A DNA stretch of 61,838 bases, taken from assembly GCA_016342355.1 (NCBI GenBank), contig JAEINP010000031.1, forward strand, positions 1 to 61,838, written 5' to 3'. Position 1 is the stretch's first letter, and each line of letters begins with the position of its first letter. Under the pieces are notes generated by a model. It did no database searches, had not been told where the DNA came from, and saw only the letters and a program-made list of their open reading frames with translations. This DNA is from Desulfatibacillum sp. (lineage in GTDB: Bacteria > Desulfobacterota > Desulfobacteria > Desulfobacterales > Desulfatibacillaceae). A program made the translations under genes and the position numbers. Below, in pieces: positions 27,620-40,151 of the stretch.

Positions 27620-27937
27620 TTAGGCTCCGGCCTCAATCTTGCTGATTTTCAGCGCCGTGAAAGGCTGCCGGTGGCCTTGTTTTTTTCTGTAGCCCTTACG
27701 TCTTTTGAACCTAAAGACTAACACTTTTCTGGCTTTGCCCTGTTCCACAATTTGGGCATCCACAGCTACGTTTTCCACAGTGGGCTGGCCCACCTTGACA
27801 TTTTCTCCGTCGGAATAGAGAAGGACCTGGTCCAGGCGTATGGAATCTCCAACCTCTCCGGGAAGTTTTTCCACCCGGATGGTTTCGCCTTCACCCACCT
27901 TGTATTGTTTTCCGCCGGTAGCTATTACAGCATACAT
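27620..27937 (-). CDS. rplU: 50S ribosomal protein L21
   Basis: The 105-residue protein shows L21 features: [20 protein letters not shown], a central [10 protein letters not shown] and the basic end [27 protein letters not shown] lies upstream of the ATG. A strong promoter sits just before it, so the ribosomal genes can be transcribed independently of rng. Confidence 0.98.
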   Translation of the reverse strand: MYAVIATGGKQYKVGEGETIRVEKLPGEVGDSIRLDQVLLYSDGENVKVGQPTVENVAVDAQIVEQGKARKVLVFRFKRRKGYRKKQGHRQPFTALKISKIEAGA

Positions 27938-27992
27938 GATTATTTAAACCTCCTTGACTTCATTTCAATAAAACCGGTCAAGCAAAACCGAT

Positions 27993-28021
27993 CTTATAAA
28001 GACAAAAACCCAAGCTGTCAA
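27993..28021 (-). promoter_or_regulatory. Internal promoter upstream of rplU
   Basis: On the minus strand TTGACA (28016-28021) is 17 bp from TATAAG (27993-27998). The leader of about 50 nt contains CGGT/ACCG, a short hairpin that might serve autoregulation. The promoter lies just after the rng stop. Confidence 0.7.
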
Positions 28022-28032
28022 CGATAAAAAAG

Positions 28033-29622
28033 TTACCCCCCACATGTGGGCGCCGAATCCAGAAATTCGGTGATCTCAAAGCATTCCACATGTAAAGAAG
28101 GGTCAGCCTGGATCAATATGGGTGTTTGGATACGCTGTTCCAGGGAAAGCACCGTGACATTTTCTTCTTCCAAAAGAAATCTGGCGATCTCCGGATGGGT
28201 TTTGACCGATATACGGGACCCTTGAATGTCGTAAGACTGACGCAAAATTTCCCGATAAATATTATGACATATGCTTTTTTTGGAAAGGACAATCCCCTCT
28301 CCCTCGCAATACGAGCAGGGTTCGGACAATTGCTTATTGATATTTTCGCGGGTCCGTTTTCTGGTCATCTGGATAAGGCCCATTTCCGACATGGGCAGGA
28401 CATTGGTGGTGCTCCGGTCTTTCTTGAGCATTTCCACCAAAACCTGGTACACCTTATCCCGGTCTTCCAACTTCTCCATATCAATAAAATCAATTACTAT
28501 GATGCCGCCGATATCCCGCAACCGCAACTGGTAGGCGATTTCCTTCAAGGCTTCCAGGTTGGTTTTCAGGATGGTTTCGGACAGGTCCCCTTTTCCCACG
28601 TACCGGCCAGTATTCACGTCAACGGAAACCAGTGCCTCGGTCTCCTCTATGACAATATAGCCGCCGGACTTGAGCCAGACTTTTTTACGGCTCAGGCGGG
28701 ATATATCCCCTTCCAACTGGTAAGCATCAAATATGGCCTCGGGGCGGTTATAGTATTGGACCGCATCTCTAAGGCCCGGCATATTGGGTTCCAGAAAGTC
28801 CAGGATTTCCTTGTAGCCCCGTTCCGAGTCCACTACCAGTCGGTCCACCTCTTTGGTGAACAGGTCTCTTACCGCCCTGAGGCTGGCTGAGAGTTCTTGA
28901 TGTAACAGGGAGGGAGCCGATTTTTGCCAGTATCTGCTGACAGCTCTTTTCCAAACCCGGGTGAGAAACTGGACCTCATGGGCGATTTTTTCGGGCCCTA
29001 CTCCTTCGCAAACAGTACGCACTATATACCCGAAGGGCTCCTCACGGGATGCCATGAGTTGCTCCTTTAAACGGACGCGCTCCGAGGACTCGGTAATACG
29101 CCGGGATACCCCTATATGGTTGGTAGTGGGCATAAGAACCAAAAAACGCCCGGGAATGGTGATTCGTGAGGTTACCCTGGCCCCTTTTTTACCAATAGGC
29201 GACTTGGCAACCTGGACCATGATTTCCTGGCCCTCACGGATCATGTCCTCTATATTGGGGCGTATCTTTGGCGGCTTGATAATATGGGCGGCCTGCACAA
29301 TTTCATCCTCATCGTTTTCAGTATCCAGCAGGATGACCTCTTCATGGCCCTCTTCCTCTTGGATAAGAGGAGATCCGATTTCATCCGATGGAAAACCCAT
29401 GACCACATCATCCACATATATGAAGGCAGCCTGATCCAGGCCTATATCCACAAAAGCGGCCTGCATACCGGGTAATACCCGCATGACCTTGCCTTTATAT
29501 ATATTGCTGACAATTTCAGATTCTCCGGTACGCTCTATATACAACTCGGATAAAGCGCCGTCTTCCACCAAGGCTACCCTGGTTTCAAACCCTGCGTCAT
29601 TTATGATTAGCTTTTTTTCCAT
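28033..29622 (-). CDS. rng: Ribonuclease G (RNase E/G family)
   Basis: This 529-residue protein has an S1-like domain (SNIYKGKVMRVLPGMQAAFVDIG), the RNase-H-like/5'-sensor part and the DNase-I-like catalytic region with SVDVNTGRYVG and GGIIVIDFID, which carry the two metal-binding Asp residues. The Zn-link CSYCEGEG follows. It should cut structured RNAs, including rRNA precursors, at AU-rich single strands. A short acidic insertion after residue 70 (EEEGHEEVILLDTENDEDE) is specific to this lineage. It lies in the operon between the radical SAM fusion and rplU. Confidence 0.95.
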   Translation of the reverse strand: MEKKLIINDAGFETRVALVEDGALSELYIERTGESEIVSNIYKGKVMRVLPGMQAAFVDIGLDQAAFIYVDDVVMGFPSDEIGSPLIQEEEGHEEVILLDTENDEDEIVQAAHIIKPPKIRPNIEDMIREGQEIMVQVAKSPIGKKGARVTSRITIPGRFLVLMPTTNHIGVSRRITESSERVRLKEQLMASREEPFGYIVRTVCEGVGPEKIAHEVQFLTRVWKRAVSRYWQKSAPSLLHQELSASLRAVRDLFTKEVDRLVVDSERGYKEILDFLEPNMPGLRDAVQYYNRPEAIFDAYQLEGDISRLSRKKVWLKSGGYIVIEETEALVSVDVNTGRYVGKGDLSETILKTNLEALKEIAYQLRLRDIGGIIVIDFIDMEKLEDRDKVYQVLVEMLKKDRSTTNVLPMSEMGLIQMTRKRTRENINKQLSEPCSYCEGEGIVLSKKSICHNIYREILRQSYDIQGSRISVKTHPEIARFLLEEENVTVLSLEQRIQTPILIQADPSLHVECFEITEFLDSAPTCGG

Positions 29623-29647
29623 TATATGATTCCCTTATTACTAAGGG

Positions 29648-32137
29648 TCAACTCCCTTCAATCGGAGCAGGAATCTTGATTACCCGGAATCCTGCCAACG
29701 ATTGGGGAGCCTGTCCCAGTATATGACCGAGAATCTCCATGGGGCGAATGCTTTTTCCCGGAATATTTTTCGCTGCCATGGAATAATTTCCGTCCTCAGA
29801 TGATTGTATTTCAACCACCTGGGCCAGATCAAGCTCCCATTGCTTTCCCTTGTGATTCGTATGCGTTATAATATACTCTTTCGCTTTAGTAAAAGCCATG
29901 ATTTTTTCCCTGTATTCGGGTTCCGGAATAATTTGGTAATGCAATGTTTCCGGCTCTCCAGCGCGGATTCCCTTGGAAAACGGGACGCACCGGAGCACTT
30001 CAACCCCTTGTGGTAATTGATTTTTGAGACTTCTTACCAATTGTTCGGGTTGGACCCGGCTATCCGCAGTGATGACAAAATTCTCCTCCAGGCTTTCCAT
30101 ACCCACAGGCAGGGCCTGGGAAAAAGAAACTTTTGGCATAGGATGAAAACCTTTGGAATACATCATGGATATTTGGCTTCTCCGTAAAGCGCGGTGTACC
30201 TGGCTTATCAATTCCAAATGGCCAAGATGCCGTGCATTACCCGTTTTGGAGTAGAACACCAGTAACTTGCGGTAATTGATATTGCCGGAACCATCCCGGG
30301 AATCCATGTCTTCTGTTGGTGCAGGAACCGGAGAAAATATGGGCTGAATTTTGGAAAAATCGCACACTCCGCAGCCTGCACAACTTTCCTGGCTGCATCC
30401 GGGTGTACTAATAACCTCTTTGGCTTTTTCTAATTCCATTTGAAAGAATTTTTTAGTGGGACCCATGTCTACATGATCCCAAGGCAACGGATCATCCACC
30501 TGCCTGCCCCCAATGTAATGCTCCGGGTCTATGTGACAGGCTTCCATGGCTTCCTGCCACATGGTAAAATTAAAATGGTCGGTCCAACCGTCAAAACGGG
30601 CGCCCTGTTTCCATGCATGGACGAGCAGGGGCGCCAATTTTCTGTCCCCCCGGGAAAAAACCCCCTCCACCACGCTCACTTGGGGATTTTGCCACTTTAC
30701 CTTAATCCCGGGGCGCCGGAGTCTGTCCTTGATGTAATCAATACGTTCCCAGGCTTCCTTGATGGAAATCTGCCCGGCCCATTGGAATGGGGTATGCGGC
30801 TTGGGTACAAACACCCCTATGCTGGCCGTGATGTCCGCCTTGCGCCCTGCCATGTCCTTGAGCTTGTGAACCAGGTCAACAATACCTTGGACGTCCTCCT
30901 GGGTCTCTGTGGGAAGGCCTATCATGAAGTAGAGTTTAATCAGTTTCCATCCCATAAAAAAGGCGTCTGAAACGGTCTGGATAATTTCCTCTTCGCTTAT
31001 ATTTTTATTGATCACATCGCGCAGGCGTTGGGTTCCCGCCTCAGGGGCAATGGTAAACCCCGTTTTACGAACCTTTTTAATCTCTTCCATCAATGGCAGG
31101 GTGAGTGTTCCCGCCCGCATGGAAGGAAAAGAAACAGCCACCTGACGGGATTTGAATTCTCTCATGAGGCCGCCCATAAGCCAGTCAATACAGGAATAAT
31201 CTCCTACACTTAGGGAAAGAAGGGATATATCTTCGTATCCTGTGGCGTCCAGGGATTCCCGGGCAAGATCCATGAGTCTTTCCGGAGATCTCTCCCTGAC
31301 CGGCCTGTATATCATGCCGGCCTGGCAAAAGCGGCATCCCCTCCCGCATCCCCGGGATATTTCCAGGCGTAACCGGTCGTGAACGGGGTTGGAGTAAGGG
31401 ATAATGGGATCAATGGGAAAAGGTGCTTTGTTAAGGTCCGGCAGGATGGTTCTCTTGATCGTGGGCGCCTTTCCTTCTTTAGGCGACACCTTTCCGGTAT
31501 CCGGATCGAAATCAAAATGGGCGGGCACATAAACGCCCTGGATTTGCGCCAATCTATCCAGAAGATCCGCCTTGTTGGTATTGCTTTCATCCTTCCAGGC
31601 TAACCATGTTTTGGCCATATCCAACACAGCTTCTTCGCCGTCCCCAAGCAAAATGGCGTCAAAAAAGTCAGCCATAGGCTCAGGGTTGCAGGCGCAGGGG
31701 CCGCCGGCAATTATCAGGGGAAATTCATCCCCCCGGTCCTTGCTGAAAAAGGGAATCCCGGAGAGCTCCAGCATGGTGAGCACATTGGTATAATTGAGCT
31801 CATATAGGAGGCTGAAGCCTACCCAGTCAAATTCCTTGAGTGGCTTGGCGCTTTCCAGGGAAAACAGGCTGGACTGATTTTCTCGCAGGAGCTGTTCCAG
31901 ATCGTCGTCCGGCGCATATACTCTTTCCGCACAGATTTCTTTTTGTTCATTAAGGATATGATAAAGAATCTGGATCCCGAAATGAGAGGTGCCTATTTCG
32001 TAAAGGTCGGGAAACGCCAGGGCTACCTGAAGTTTTACATCCTCAGGGGACTTATGGACCGCGTTTATTTCGGATCCCAGGTATCTTCCCGGCCTGCGCA
32101 CCCGGGTCAATATTTTATCTCTTTCAAGTTTATTCAT
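29648..32137 (-). CDS. TIGR03960-type B12/radical SAM protein fused to DUF2344 (TIGR03936)
   Basis: The 829-residue protein combines two normally neighbouring families. Residues 1-600 form the TIGR03960 part: a B12-binding-like domain (VALAFPDLYEIGTSHFGIQI, IIAGGPCACNPEPMADFFD) and a radical SAM core (LEISRGCGRGCRFCQAGMIY). A Cys-rich knot follows, CSQESCAGCGVCDF, near 595. The last 200 residues are the DUF2344 domain (YRKLLVFYSKTGNARHLGHLELISQVHRALRRSQ, MPKVSFSQALPVGMES). In Firmicutes these are separate genes beside rng-rplU-rpmA; here they are one chain in the same neighbourhood. The function is unknown; the context suggests a rRNA- or ribosome-related modification. Confidence 0.9.
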   Translation of the reverse strand: MNKLERDKILTRVRRPGRYLGSEINAVHKSPEDVKLQVALAFPDLYEIGTSHFGIQILYHILNEQKEICAERVYAPDDDLEQLLRENQSSLFSLESAKPLKEFDWVGFSLLYELNYTNVLTMLELSGIPFFSKDRGDEFPLIIAGGPCACNPEPMADFFDAILLGDGEEAVLDMAKTWLAWKDESNTNKADLLDRLAQIQGVYVPAHFDFDPDTGKVSPKEGKAPTIKRTILPDLNKAPFPIDPIIPYSNPVHDRLRLEISRGCGRGCRFCQAGMIYRPVRERSPERLMDLARESLDATGYEDISLLSLSVGDYSCIDWLMGGLMREFKSRQVAVSFPSMRAGTLTLPLMEEIKKVRKTGFTIAPEAGTQRLRDVINKNISEEEIIQTVSDAFFMGWKLIKLYFMIGLPTETQEDVQGIVDLVHKLKDMAGRKADITASIGVFVPKPHTPFQWAGQISIKEAWERIDYIKDRLRRPGIKVKWQNPQVSVVEGVFSRGDRKLAPLLVHAWKQGARFDGWTDHFNFTMWQEAMEACHIDPEHYIGGRQVDDPLPWDHVDMGPTKKFFQMELEKAKEVISTPGCSQESCAGCGVCDFSKIQPIFSPVPAPTEDMDSRDGSGNINYRKLLVFYSKTGNARHLGHLELISQVHRALRRSQISMMYSKGFHPMPKVSFSQALPVGMESLEENFVITADSRVQPEQLVRSLKNQLPQGVEVLRCVPFSKGIRAGEPETLHYQIIPEPEYREKIMAFTKAKEYIITHTNHKGKQWELDLAQVVEIQSSEDGNYSMAAKNIPGKSIRPMEILGHILGQAPQSLAGFRVIKIPAPIEGS

Positions 32138-32198
32138 AATGGCTGAAGTTCGAATTCCTCCCTGACATATTACAAATAACAGGGATCTAAAAAATTAC

Positions 32199-32235
32199 AT
32201 TGGGGGAGACCCGTATCAAGGGTTCTCCCCCAAAA
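32199..32235 (-). terminator. Terminator downstream of gyrB
   Basis: TTGGGGGAGAACCC/GGGTCTCCCCCAA forms a long GC-rich stem on the minus strand, followed by TGTAATTTTTT. It ends dnaN-gyrB before the radical SAM operon. Confidence 0.85.
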
Positions 32236-32265
32236 TTTATGCTAAGGACTGAATGTGCGTAAATC

Positions 32266-35837
<3,572 letters not shown>

Positions 35838-36128
35838 GGCTTTCTCCAGAGTGTTATTATTTTAGTTTATTTATAAACTTCATAATAGAAACAAGGATAG
35901 TTCATATCCCTAAAAAAAGCAATAGGCCTTTAAAATAATTGAAAAAAGATTTTAAGAAATCTGTCAACATCCTTGTGTATTGACGGTTAAGAACCAAGGG
36001 CTTTTGAACAGTAAAAATTTCTTTGTCAATAAGTCCCGGGTAATGATTAAAATTGCTGACCGGGATGTGAACACCCATTTTTAGGCTCACATCCGGCACT
36101 CAAATATATACCATAAGACAAAAAAAAA
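35838..36128. other. AT-rich gap upstream of dnaN with an 8-bp inverted repeat
   Basis: This 291-bp gap lies after the DUF4301 gene and before dnaN. It contains GGATGTGA (36063-36070) and TCACATCC (36087-36094) with a 16-nt spacer, an operator-like repeat. It also has two TTGACA hexamers on the minus strand without convincing -10 partners, and a short AGATTT/AAATCT palindrome. I see no cluster of DnaA boxes, so I do not call an origin, although high AT and position make it worth checking. Confidence 0.5.
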
Positions 36129-37697
36129 TCATACGATATGGGAGGGTAGAAGGAGATCATTCACTGTTTTCACCGGATTAAAGGCTGCTTTGGAAACCTC
36201 CAGGAACACAGAATTCCAGCCTGACATGGACCCGTTCCACAAGCCGGGAAGTTCCAGCCCCCTGAGACTGCGCCCTTTCATGGATTTTTCCGAAATAAAA
36301 ACAGCCTCCTTATCCACAAATTTTTCCAGGTCGAATTTATTCCCTTCATAATCCTTGACGCCACAGACCACATCCACGGGATTAAAGTGGGTGGAGGCCG
36401 AGAAAATATCCACAGCCTGTTTTGATCTTTTGTTAATCTGGGCGCTTTCCACGATTTGAACGGTCAGATTGCCATCCATTTCCCGGGTCCAGAACGGGGC
36501 TCCGCCAGGGTCTCCTTGGTTTTTGACCATGCCGCAAATACGTACGGGGCGGTTGAGCAATTTTATGGCCATGGCCCGGGTTTCCAAGGGAGACAAATTG
36601 TGAAAGTAGGATTGCAATCCAAAAAACTCCGAGGCAAATTCCACGGCTTCTTTCACGAGAGCGGAGTTGGTATCCTCCCTGGACAGCATGGTAATAAATT
36701 TAAAGGTTCTTTCCTGTAAGAAAACCAAAAAGCCAGCCAAGGCCTTTTTCCAGCGGGCTCTTTCCGCCTTCAGGCGATCCGGAACCACGTTATCGATGTT
36801 GTTTATATATATAATATCGTGGTTGATGGCATTGAGGTTGCCCAGAAGGGCGCCGTGCCCCCCGGGACGGAACAGAATACTTCCGTCTTCCTGCCGAAAG
36901 GGAATGTTTTCGGGTGTAACGGCTATGGTATCTGTGGAAGAAGACTGGACAGTAAAATCCACGTAATACTCAACCCCTATAAAGTTTTCATAGGCTTCTT
37001 TCAGGGCTTCGAATTTTACCCGGAAATTGTCCAGATGGGTTTTGCTGACGGTATAATGCATGTGGCAATAGTGGCCGGCGCTTCTGCCATATTGGGCCGC
37101 TTCCACCAGATGCTCTTCAAAGGGGGTGCGCATGAAGTCGCCGTATCTGTGAAATTTAATAAGGCCCTTTGGAAATTGCCCGTAGCCCAAGCCGGAATCG
37201 TCCAAAACTGTATTGATAATATCCAGGCAATCTTCACTTGTATTTGTTGTTGGTACATCCCGGTTTAATTTTGCATACATTTTTTGAATAAGGGGATAAA
37301 AGGCAAACCTTCTGAGATTGGCAAGGAATTTTAAAATAAACAGGGCGTTTTTATCATCCTTTTTTGCCGCTTCTTCCAAGGGAAGGGCGGTTCCCTCCAA
37401 TTTATTCTTCCTCCATGTGAAAAGATCCTGAAACATGCGGGTGGATGCTCCGGATGCGGGGATGAATTTGGCTACTGTGCGGGTTTGTAATGCTTTTTCA
37501 TAAATCTGGACAAAATGCTCCACCTGGCCAGGTTCCAATAGGCGGATACCGTCCCCCTGGGTGCAAGGCCGAACTATATCCAAATAAGCGGGGCCTTTTT
37601 CAAAAATGGCCAATTGATCCTTTATGGTTTCCAATGAAACATTTCGAGCCCTGAAATGTTTGAGATCATCTTTGGTGAATTGGTTAGTCCCGGGCAT
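36129..37697 (-). CDS. DUF4301 protein with nucleotidyltransferase-like motifs
   Basis: This 522-residue protein is of the DUF4301 kind, characterised poorly at best. Several segments resemble UDP-N-acetylhexosamine pyrophosphorylases: FIPASGASTRMFQDL (residues 78-92, in place of the LAGGxGTRM loop), GGHGALLGNLNAI near 280 and DIIYINNIDNVVPDRLK near 298. An NDP-sugar pyrophosphorylase role is inference. The ATG at 37697 (MPGTNQFTKDD) has AAGGAA 6 nt upstream; the frame extends 28 codons further without support. It diverges from a glycosyl-phosphoglycerate synthesis pair and might make its sugar-nucleotide donor. Confidence 0.8.
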   Translation of the reverse strand: MPGTNQFTKDDLKHFRARNVSLETIKDQLAIFEKGPAYLDIVRPCTQGDGIRLLEPGQVEHFVQIYEKALQTRTVAKFIPASGASTRMFQDLFTWRKNKLEGTALPLEEAAKKDDKNALFILKFLANLRRFAFYPLIQKMYAKLNRDVPTTNTSEDCLDIINTVLDDSGLGYGQFPKGLIKFHRYGDFMRTPFEEHLVEAAQYGRSAGHYCHMHYTVSKTHLDNFRVKFEALKEAYENFIGVEYYVDFTVQSSSTDTIAVTPENIPFRQEDGSILFRPGGHGALLGNLNAINHDIIYINNIDNVVPDRLKAERARWKKALAGFLVFLQERTFKFITMLSREDTNSALVKEAVEFASEFFGLQSYFHNLSPLETRAMAIKLLNRPVRICGMVKNQGDPGGAPFWTREMDGNLTVQIVESAQINKRSKQAVDIFSASTHFNPVDVVCGVKDYEGNKFDLEKFVDKEAVFISEKSMKGRSLRGLELPGLWNGSMSGWNSVFLEVSKAAFNPVKTVNDLLLPSHIV

Positions 37698-37800
37698 GGT
37701 TGTTCCTTCCAGGGTATAAACCCACATTATTTTATAATAGTAATCTTTTGAGAGCATAACATAAAGACGGTTTTCAGCCAATAAAAACCCGTTCGGTCGA

Positions 37801-37830
37801 TTGACACCACGAGAGGTACTCCTGTATTAT
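37801..37830 (+). promoter_or_regulatory. Promoter for the glycosyltransferase-phosphatase operon
   Basis: TTGACA (37801-37806) is followed 18 bp later by TATTAT (37825-37830), giving a leader of about 80 nt that ends in AAAGGAGG. Confidence 0.65.
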
Positions 37831-37916
37831 CTCAGACACACGCGAGATATTTATTTTATTCAAATAATTCAAGTTATTTCAGGTTTCTATTGGTTTTTTA
37901 ACAAAGGAGGCGCCCC

Positions 37917-39287
37917 ATTTCTGAATTCACACAGACCCACAAATCGGTCATGACCCTGGAAATTTTGCTCAAACAGGATCGCACTAAATTAAAGGGGCAA
38001 TTGCGCCAAGCCGCCAAAACCAAAAAGCCCGTGCTGGTAATACCCTGTTTGGCGACAGAATTCACCCTTCCGGAAAACCGTCCTGTTTTTGAGAATATTC
38101 TGGAAAATTTACGGCAGGTTAAATATCTGCATAGGACAATTTTCGGCCTGGATGCAGCTAGTTTGGAGGAAGCCATGCTCCTCCGGGACCTCATCAGGCA
38201 ATATGAAATAAAGGACGCTTTGATCCAATGGAATTCGGGGCCAATTTTCTCCGGTATTTACGATACTCTTAACCTGGGAGGATTTGGGCTTACGGAACCA
38301 GGCAAGGGTAAAAACATGTTCCTCAGCTTTGGGCTGGCCCTGGCCTTGGGAGCGGGTTCCGTCGCCCTGGTGGACGCAGATATCCGCAGTTTCAACAGGA
38401 CGCAACTGGACAGGCTTTTGTATCCCCTGGTAGTCCTGGATTTTGATTTTTCCAAAGCCTTTTACACACGGGTTTCCGAGGGCAAGCTGTTCGGCCGGGT
38501 TACCCGGCTCATGCTTAAACCCTTGTTAACGGCCCTAAAACGGCGTTTTGTGGAATACAAGGAATTCAAAATGCTGGGCCTCATTGATTTTTTGATGCAG
38601 TTTAAATATCAGCTTTCCGGGGAAGTGGCCTTTGAAAGGGATTTGCTGCGGAAAATGCGTTTCGCCACCAATTGGGGGGTGGAGATATTTACTCTTATTG
38701 AGGTTTACAGAAAAGCCGCCGCTCCCGCCCAGGTGGAATTTTCCGATGAGGCCTTTGACCACAAGCATCAGATTGTTTCTCCCACGGATTCGGGCAAGGG
38801 CCTTAACCGCATGGCCGTGGATATTGTCACCACCCTTATGAACGCCATTGTCCGGGAAGAAGGCCTGGAAATAACAGACACGTTTTTTCGTGATATAGCA
38901 ACTACTTATCAAGGAGTTGCGGAAACAAGCATAAAACACTATTCCTATTTGTCCCGATTTAATAATCTCAAATACGATCGGGACCATGAGGAGTTTTTGG
39001 TGAAAGAGGTGTTTAAGAACTCCATTCTTCAGGCAGGGGAAATACTAACCGCCCGATCCAGAGTGGCGGAAAATTTTCTACGAGTGGTCCATACCTTTCC
39101 CGAATTCAAGCCGTTTTTGGAATCAGGTTTGGCCGACGCCATCCTGTCCATTGAATCCAAACTGGACCGGACTATTTTTGAAATTCCCCAAACCGTTTCC
39201 TGGGAAAGGGTGGAAACAAAAATACCCAACATTTATAACCAATTAAGAATGGCTATGAAGCAGGAAAAAGAGTTTTTCGGGCTATGA
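37917..39287 (+). CDS. Glucosyl/mannosyl-3-phosphoglycerate synthase-like glycosyltransferase, probable AUU start
   Basis: This GT-A glycosyltransferase (456 residues from the AUU) has LVIPCLATEF near the N-terminus, EPGKGKNMFLSFGLALALGAG and VALVDADIRSF (DxD-type metal motif near residue 153). These recall GpgS/MpgS enzymes that join an NDP-hexose to 3-phosphoglycerate. The next gene is a mannosyl-3-phosphoglycerate-phosphatase-like HAD, which supports this. The first ATG is at 37950 and has no ribosome binding site. AAAGGAGG (37903-37910) stands 6 nt before an in-frame ATT at 37917, with a stop at 37899 just upstream, so AUU is the best start. The donor sugar is not known. Confidence 0.78.
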   Translation: MSEFTQTHKSVMTLEILLKQDRTKLKGQLRQAAKTKKPVLVIPCLATEFTLPENRPVFENILENLRQVKYLHRTIFGLDAASLEEAMLLRDLIRQYEIKDALIQWNSGPIFSGIYDTLNLGGFGLTEPGKGKNMFLSFGLALALGAGSVALVDADIRSFNRTQLDRLLYPLVVLDFDFSKAFYTRVSEGKLFGRVTRLMLKPLLTALKRRFVEYKEFKMLGLIDFLMQFKYQLSGEVAFERDLLRKMRFATNWGVEIFTLIEVYRKAAAPAQVEFSDEAFDHKHQIVSPTDSGKGLNRMAVDIVTTLMNAIVREEGLEITDTFFRDIATTYQGVAETSIKHYSYLSRFNNLKYDRDHEEFLVKEVFKNSILQAGEILTARSRVAENFLRVVHTFPEFKPFLESGLADAILSIESKLDRTIFEIPQTVSWERVETKIPNIYNQLRMAMKQEKEFFGL

Positions 39288-40105
39288 TATCAGTCCCATA
39301 TCCGGTAATATTCACGGACCTTGACGGCACCCTGCTGGACCACCATACCTATGCCTGGGATAAAGCCATGCCCGCCTTGGAAAAATGCAAGGAAGCCAAC
39401 GCGCCGGTAGTCCTGGTTTCGAGCAAGACAAGGGCGGAAATGGAGCCCCTGCAAAGAGAGTTGGGACTGACCGATCCGTTTATTGTGGAAAATGGGGGAG
39501 GAGTTTTTTTTCCCCTAAAGGGTTCCCTGCCTCCCCCGGCAGGTTTGGAACAGGACGGCGGGTTTTTGAAAATGTCCCTGGGAGTCCCTTATCCTGCTTT
39601 GTGCAAAGCCTTGGACGAGGTGGCTGGGGTATTGGAATTAAAAGCCAAGGGTTTTTTTAAAATGTCGGTGAGTGATATTGCCGAACTCACTGGGCTTTCC
39701 ATGCAAGAGGCTGAAAAAGCGTCTAAAAGAGACTTTGACGAGCCTTTTGTGATTGATGATTCCACCCCTGCGGATGATGCCTTGTTACGGGCTGAGTTCC
39801 GAAAACGCGGCCTGGAACTCTCGATTGGCGGCCGCTTTTATCATGTTCATGGGAAGGCGGACAAAGCAACAGCACTTGACAAAGTTGTGGCTTGGTATAA
39901 AACGAACGGATTCCAGGTGATTTCTGTGGCCCTGGGGGATAGCCAGAACGATTTTTCCATGCTCAGGCGGGCGGACTATGCCTATTATTTGGGCAAAGGC
40001 CCCGCGCCTGTGGAGCAAGTCCCCCGAGTGATACAGGCGCCGGAGCCGGGTCCATCGGGTTGGAACCGGGTAATCCTGGATTTTTTCCATAACCTCCCCG
40101 CATAG
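39284..40105 (+). CDS. Mannosyl-3-phosphoglycerate phosphatase-like HAD-IIB hydrolase
   Basis: This 273-residue HAD phosphatase has motif I VIFTDLDGTLLD (nucleophile Asp), motif II VVLVSSKTRAEM, the HAD-IIB cap with RFYHVHGKADKATALDKVV (motif III Lys), and motif IV ALGDSQNDFSML. The PFIVENGGGVFFP segment is typical of the MPGP subgroup, which dephosphorylates mannosyl- or glucosyl-3-phosphoglycerate to the compatible solute. It overlaps the glycosyltransferase by 4 nt (ATGA), so the two enzymes form a two-step pathway. Confidence 0.9.
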   Translation: MISVPYPVIFTDLDGTLLDHHTYAWDKAMPALEKCKEANAPVVLVSSKTRAEMEPLQRELGLTDPFIVENGGGVFFPLKGSLPPPAGLEQDGGFLKMSLGVPYPALCKALDEVAGVLELKAKGFFKMSVSDIAELTGLSMQEAEKASKRDFDEPFVIDDSTPADDALLRAEFRKRGLELSIGGRFYHVHGKADKATALDKVVAWYKTNGFQVISVALGDSQNDFSMLRRADYAYYLGKGPAPVEQVPRVIQAPEPGPSGWNRVILDFFHNLPA

Positions 40106-40151
40106 GGGGAAACCAATAAACCCTAACCAAAAATGGAGCAAGGGGGATGAG

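Noticed and set aside
35902-36099. 65-codon minus-strand ORF upstream of dnaN
   Set aside because: It begins with GTG without a ribosome binding site, matches nothing I know and overlaps the probable dnaN promoter region.
35838-36128. Candidate oriC
   Set aside because: The stretch is AT-rich and adjacent to dnaN, but I find no cluster of DnaA boxes and no dnaA gene; evidence is too weak to call it.
36310-36318. Perfect DnaA box TTATCCACA
   Set aside because: It is a single copy inside the DUF4301 coding sequence with no neighbouring boxes, so it does not define an origin.
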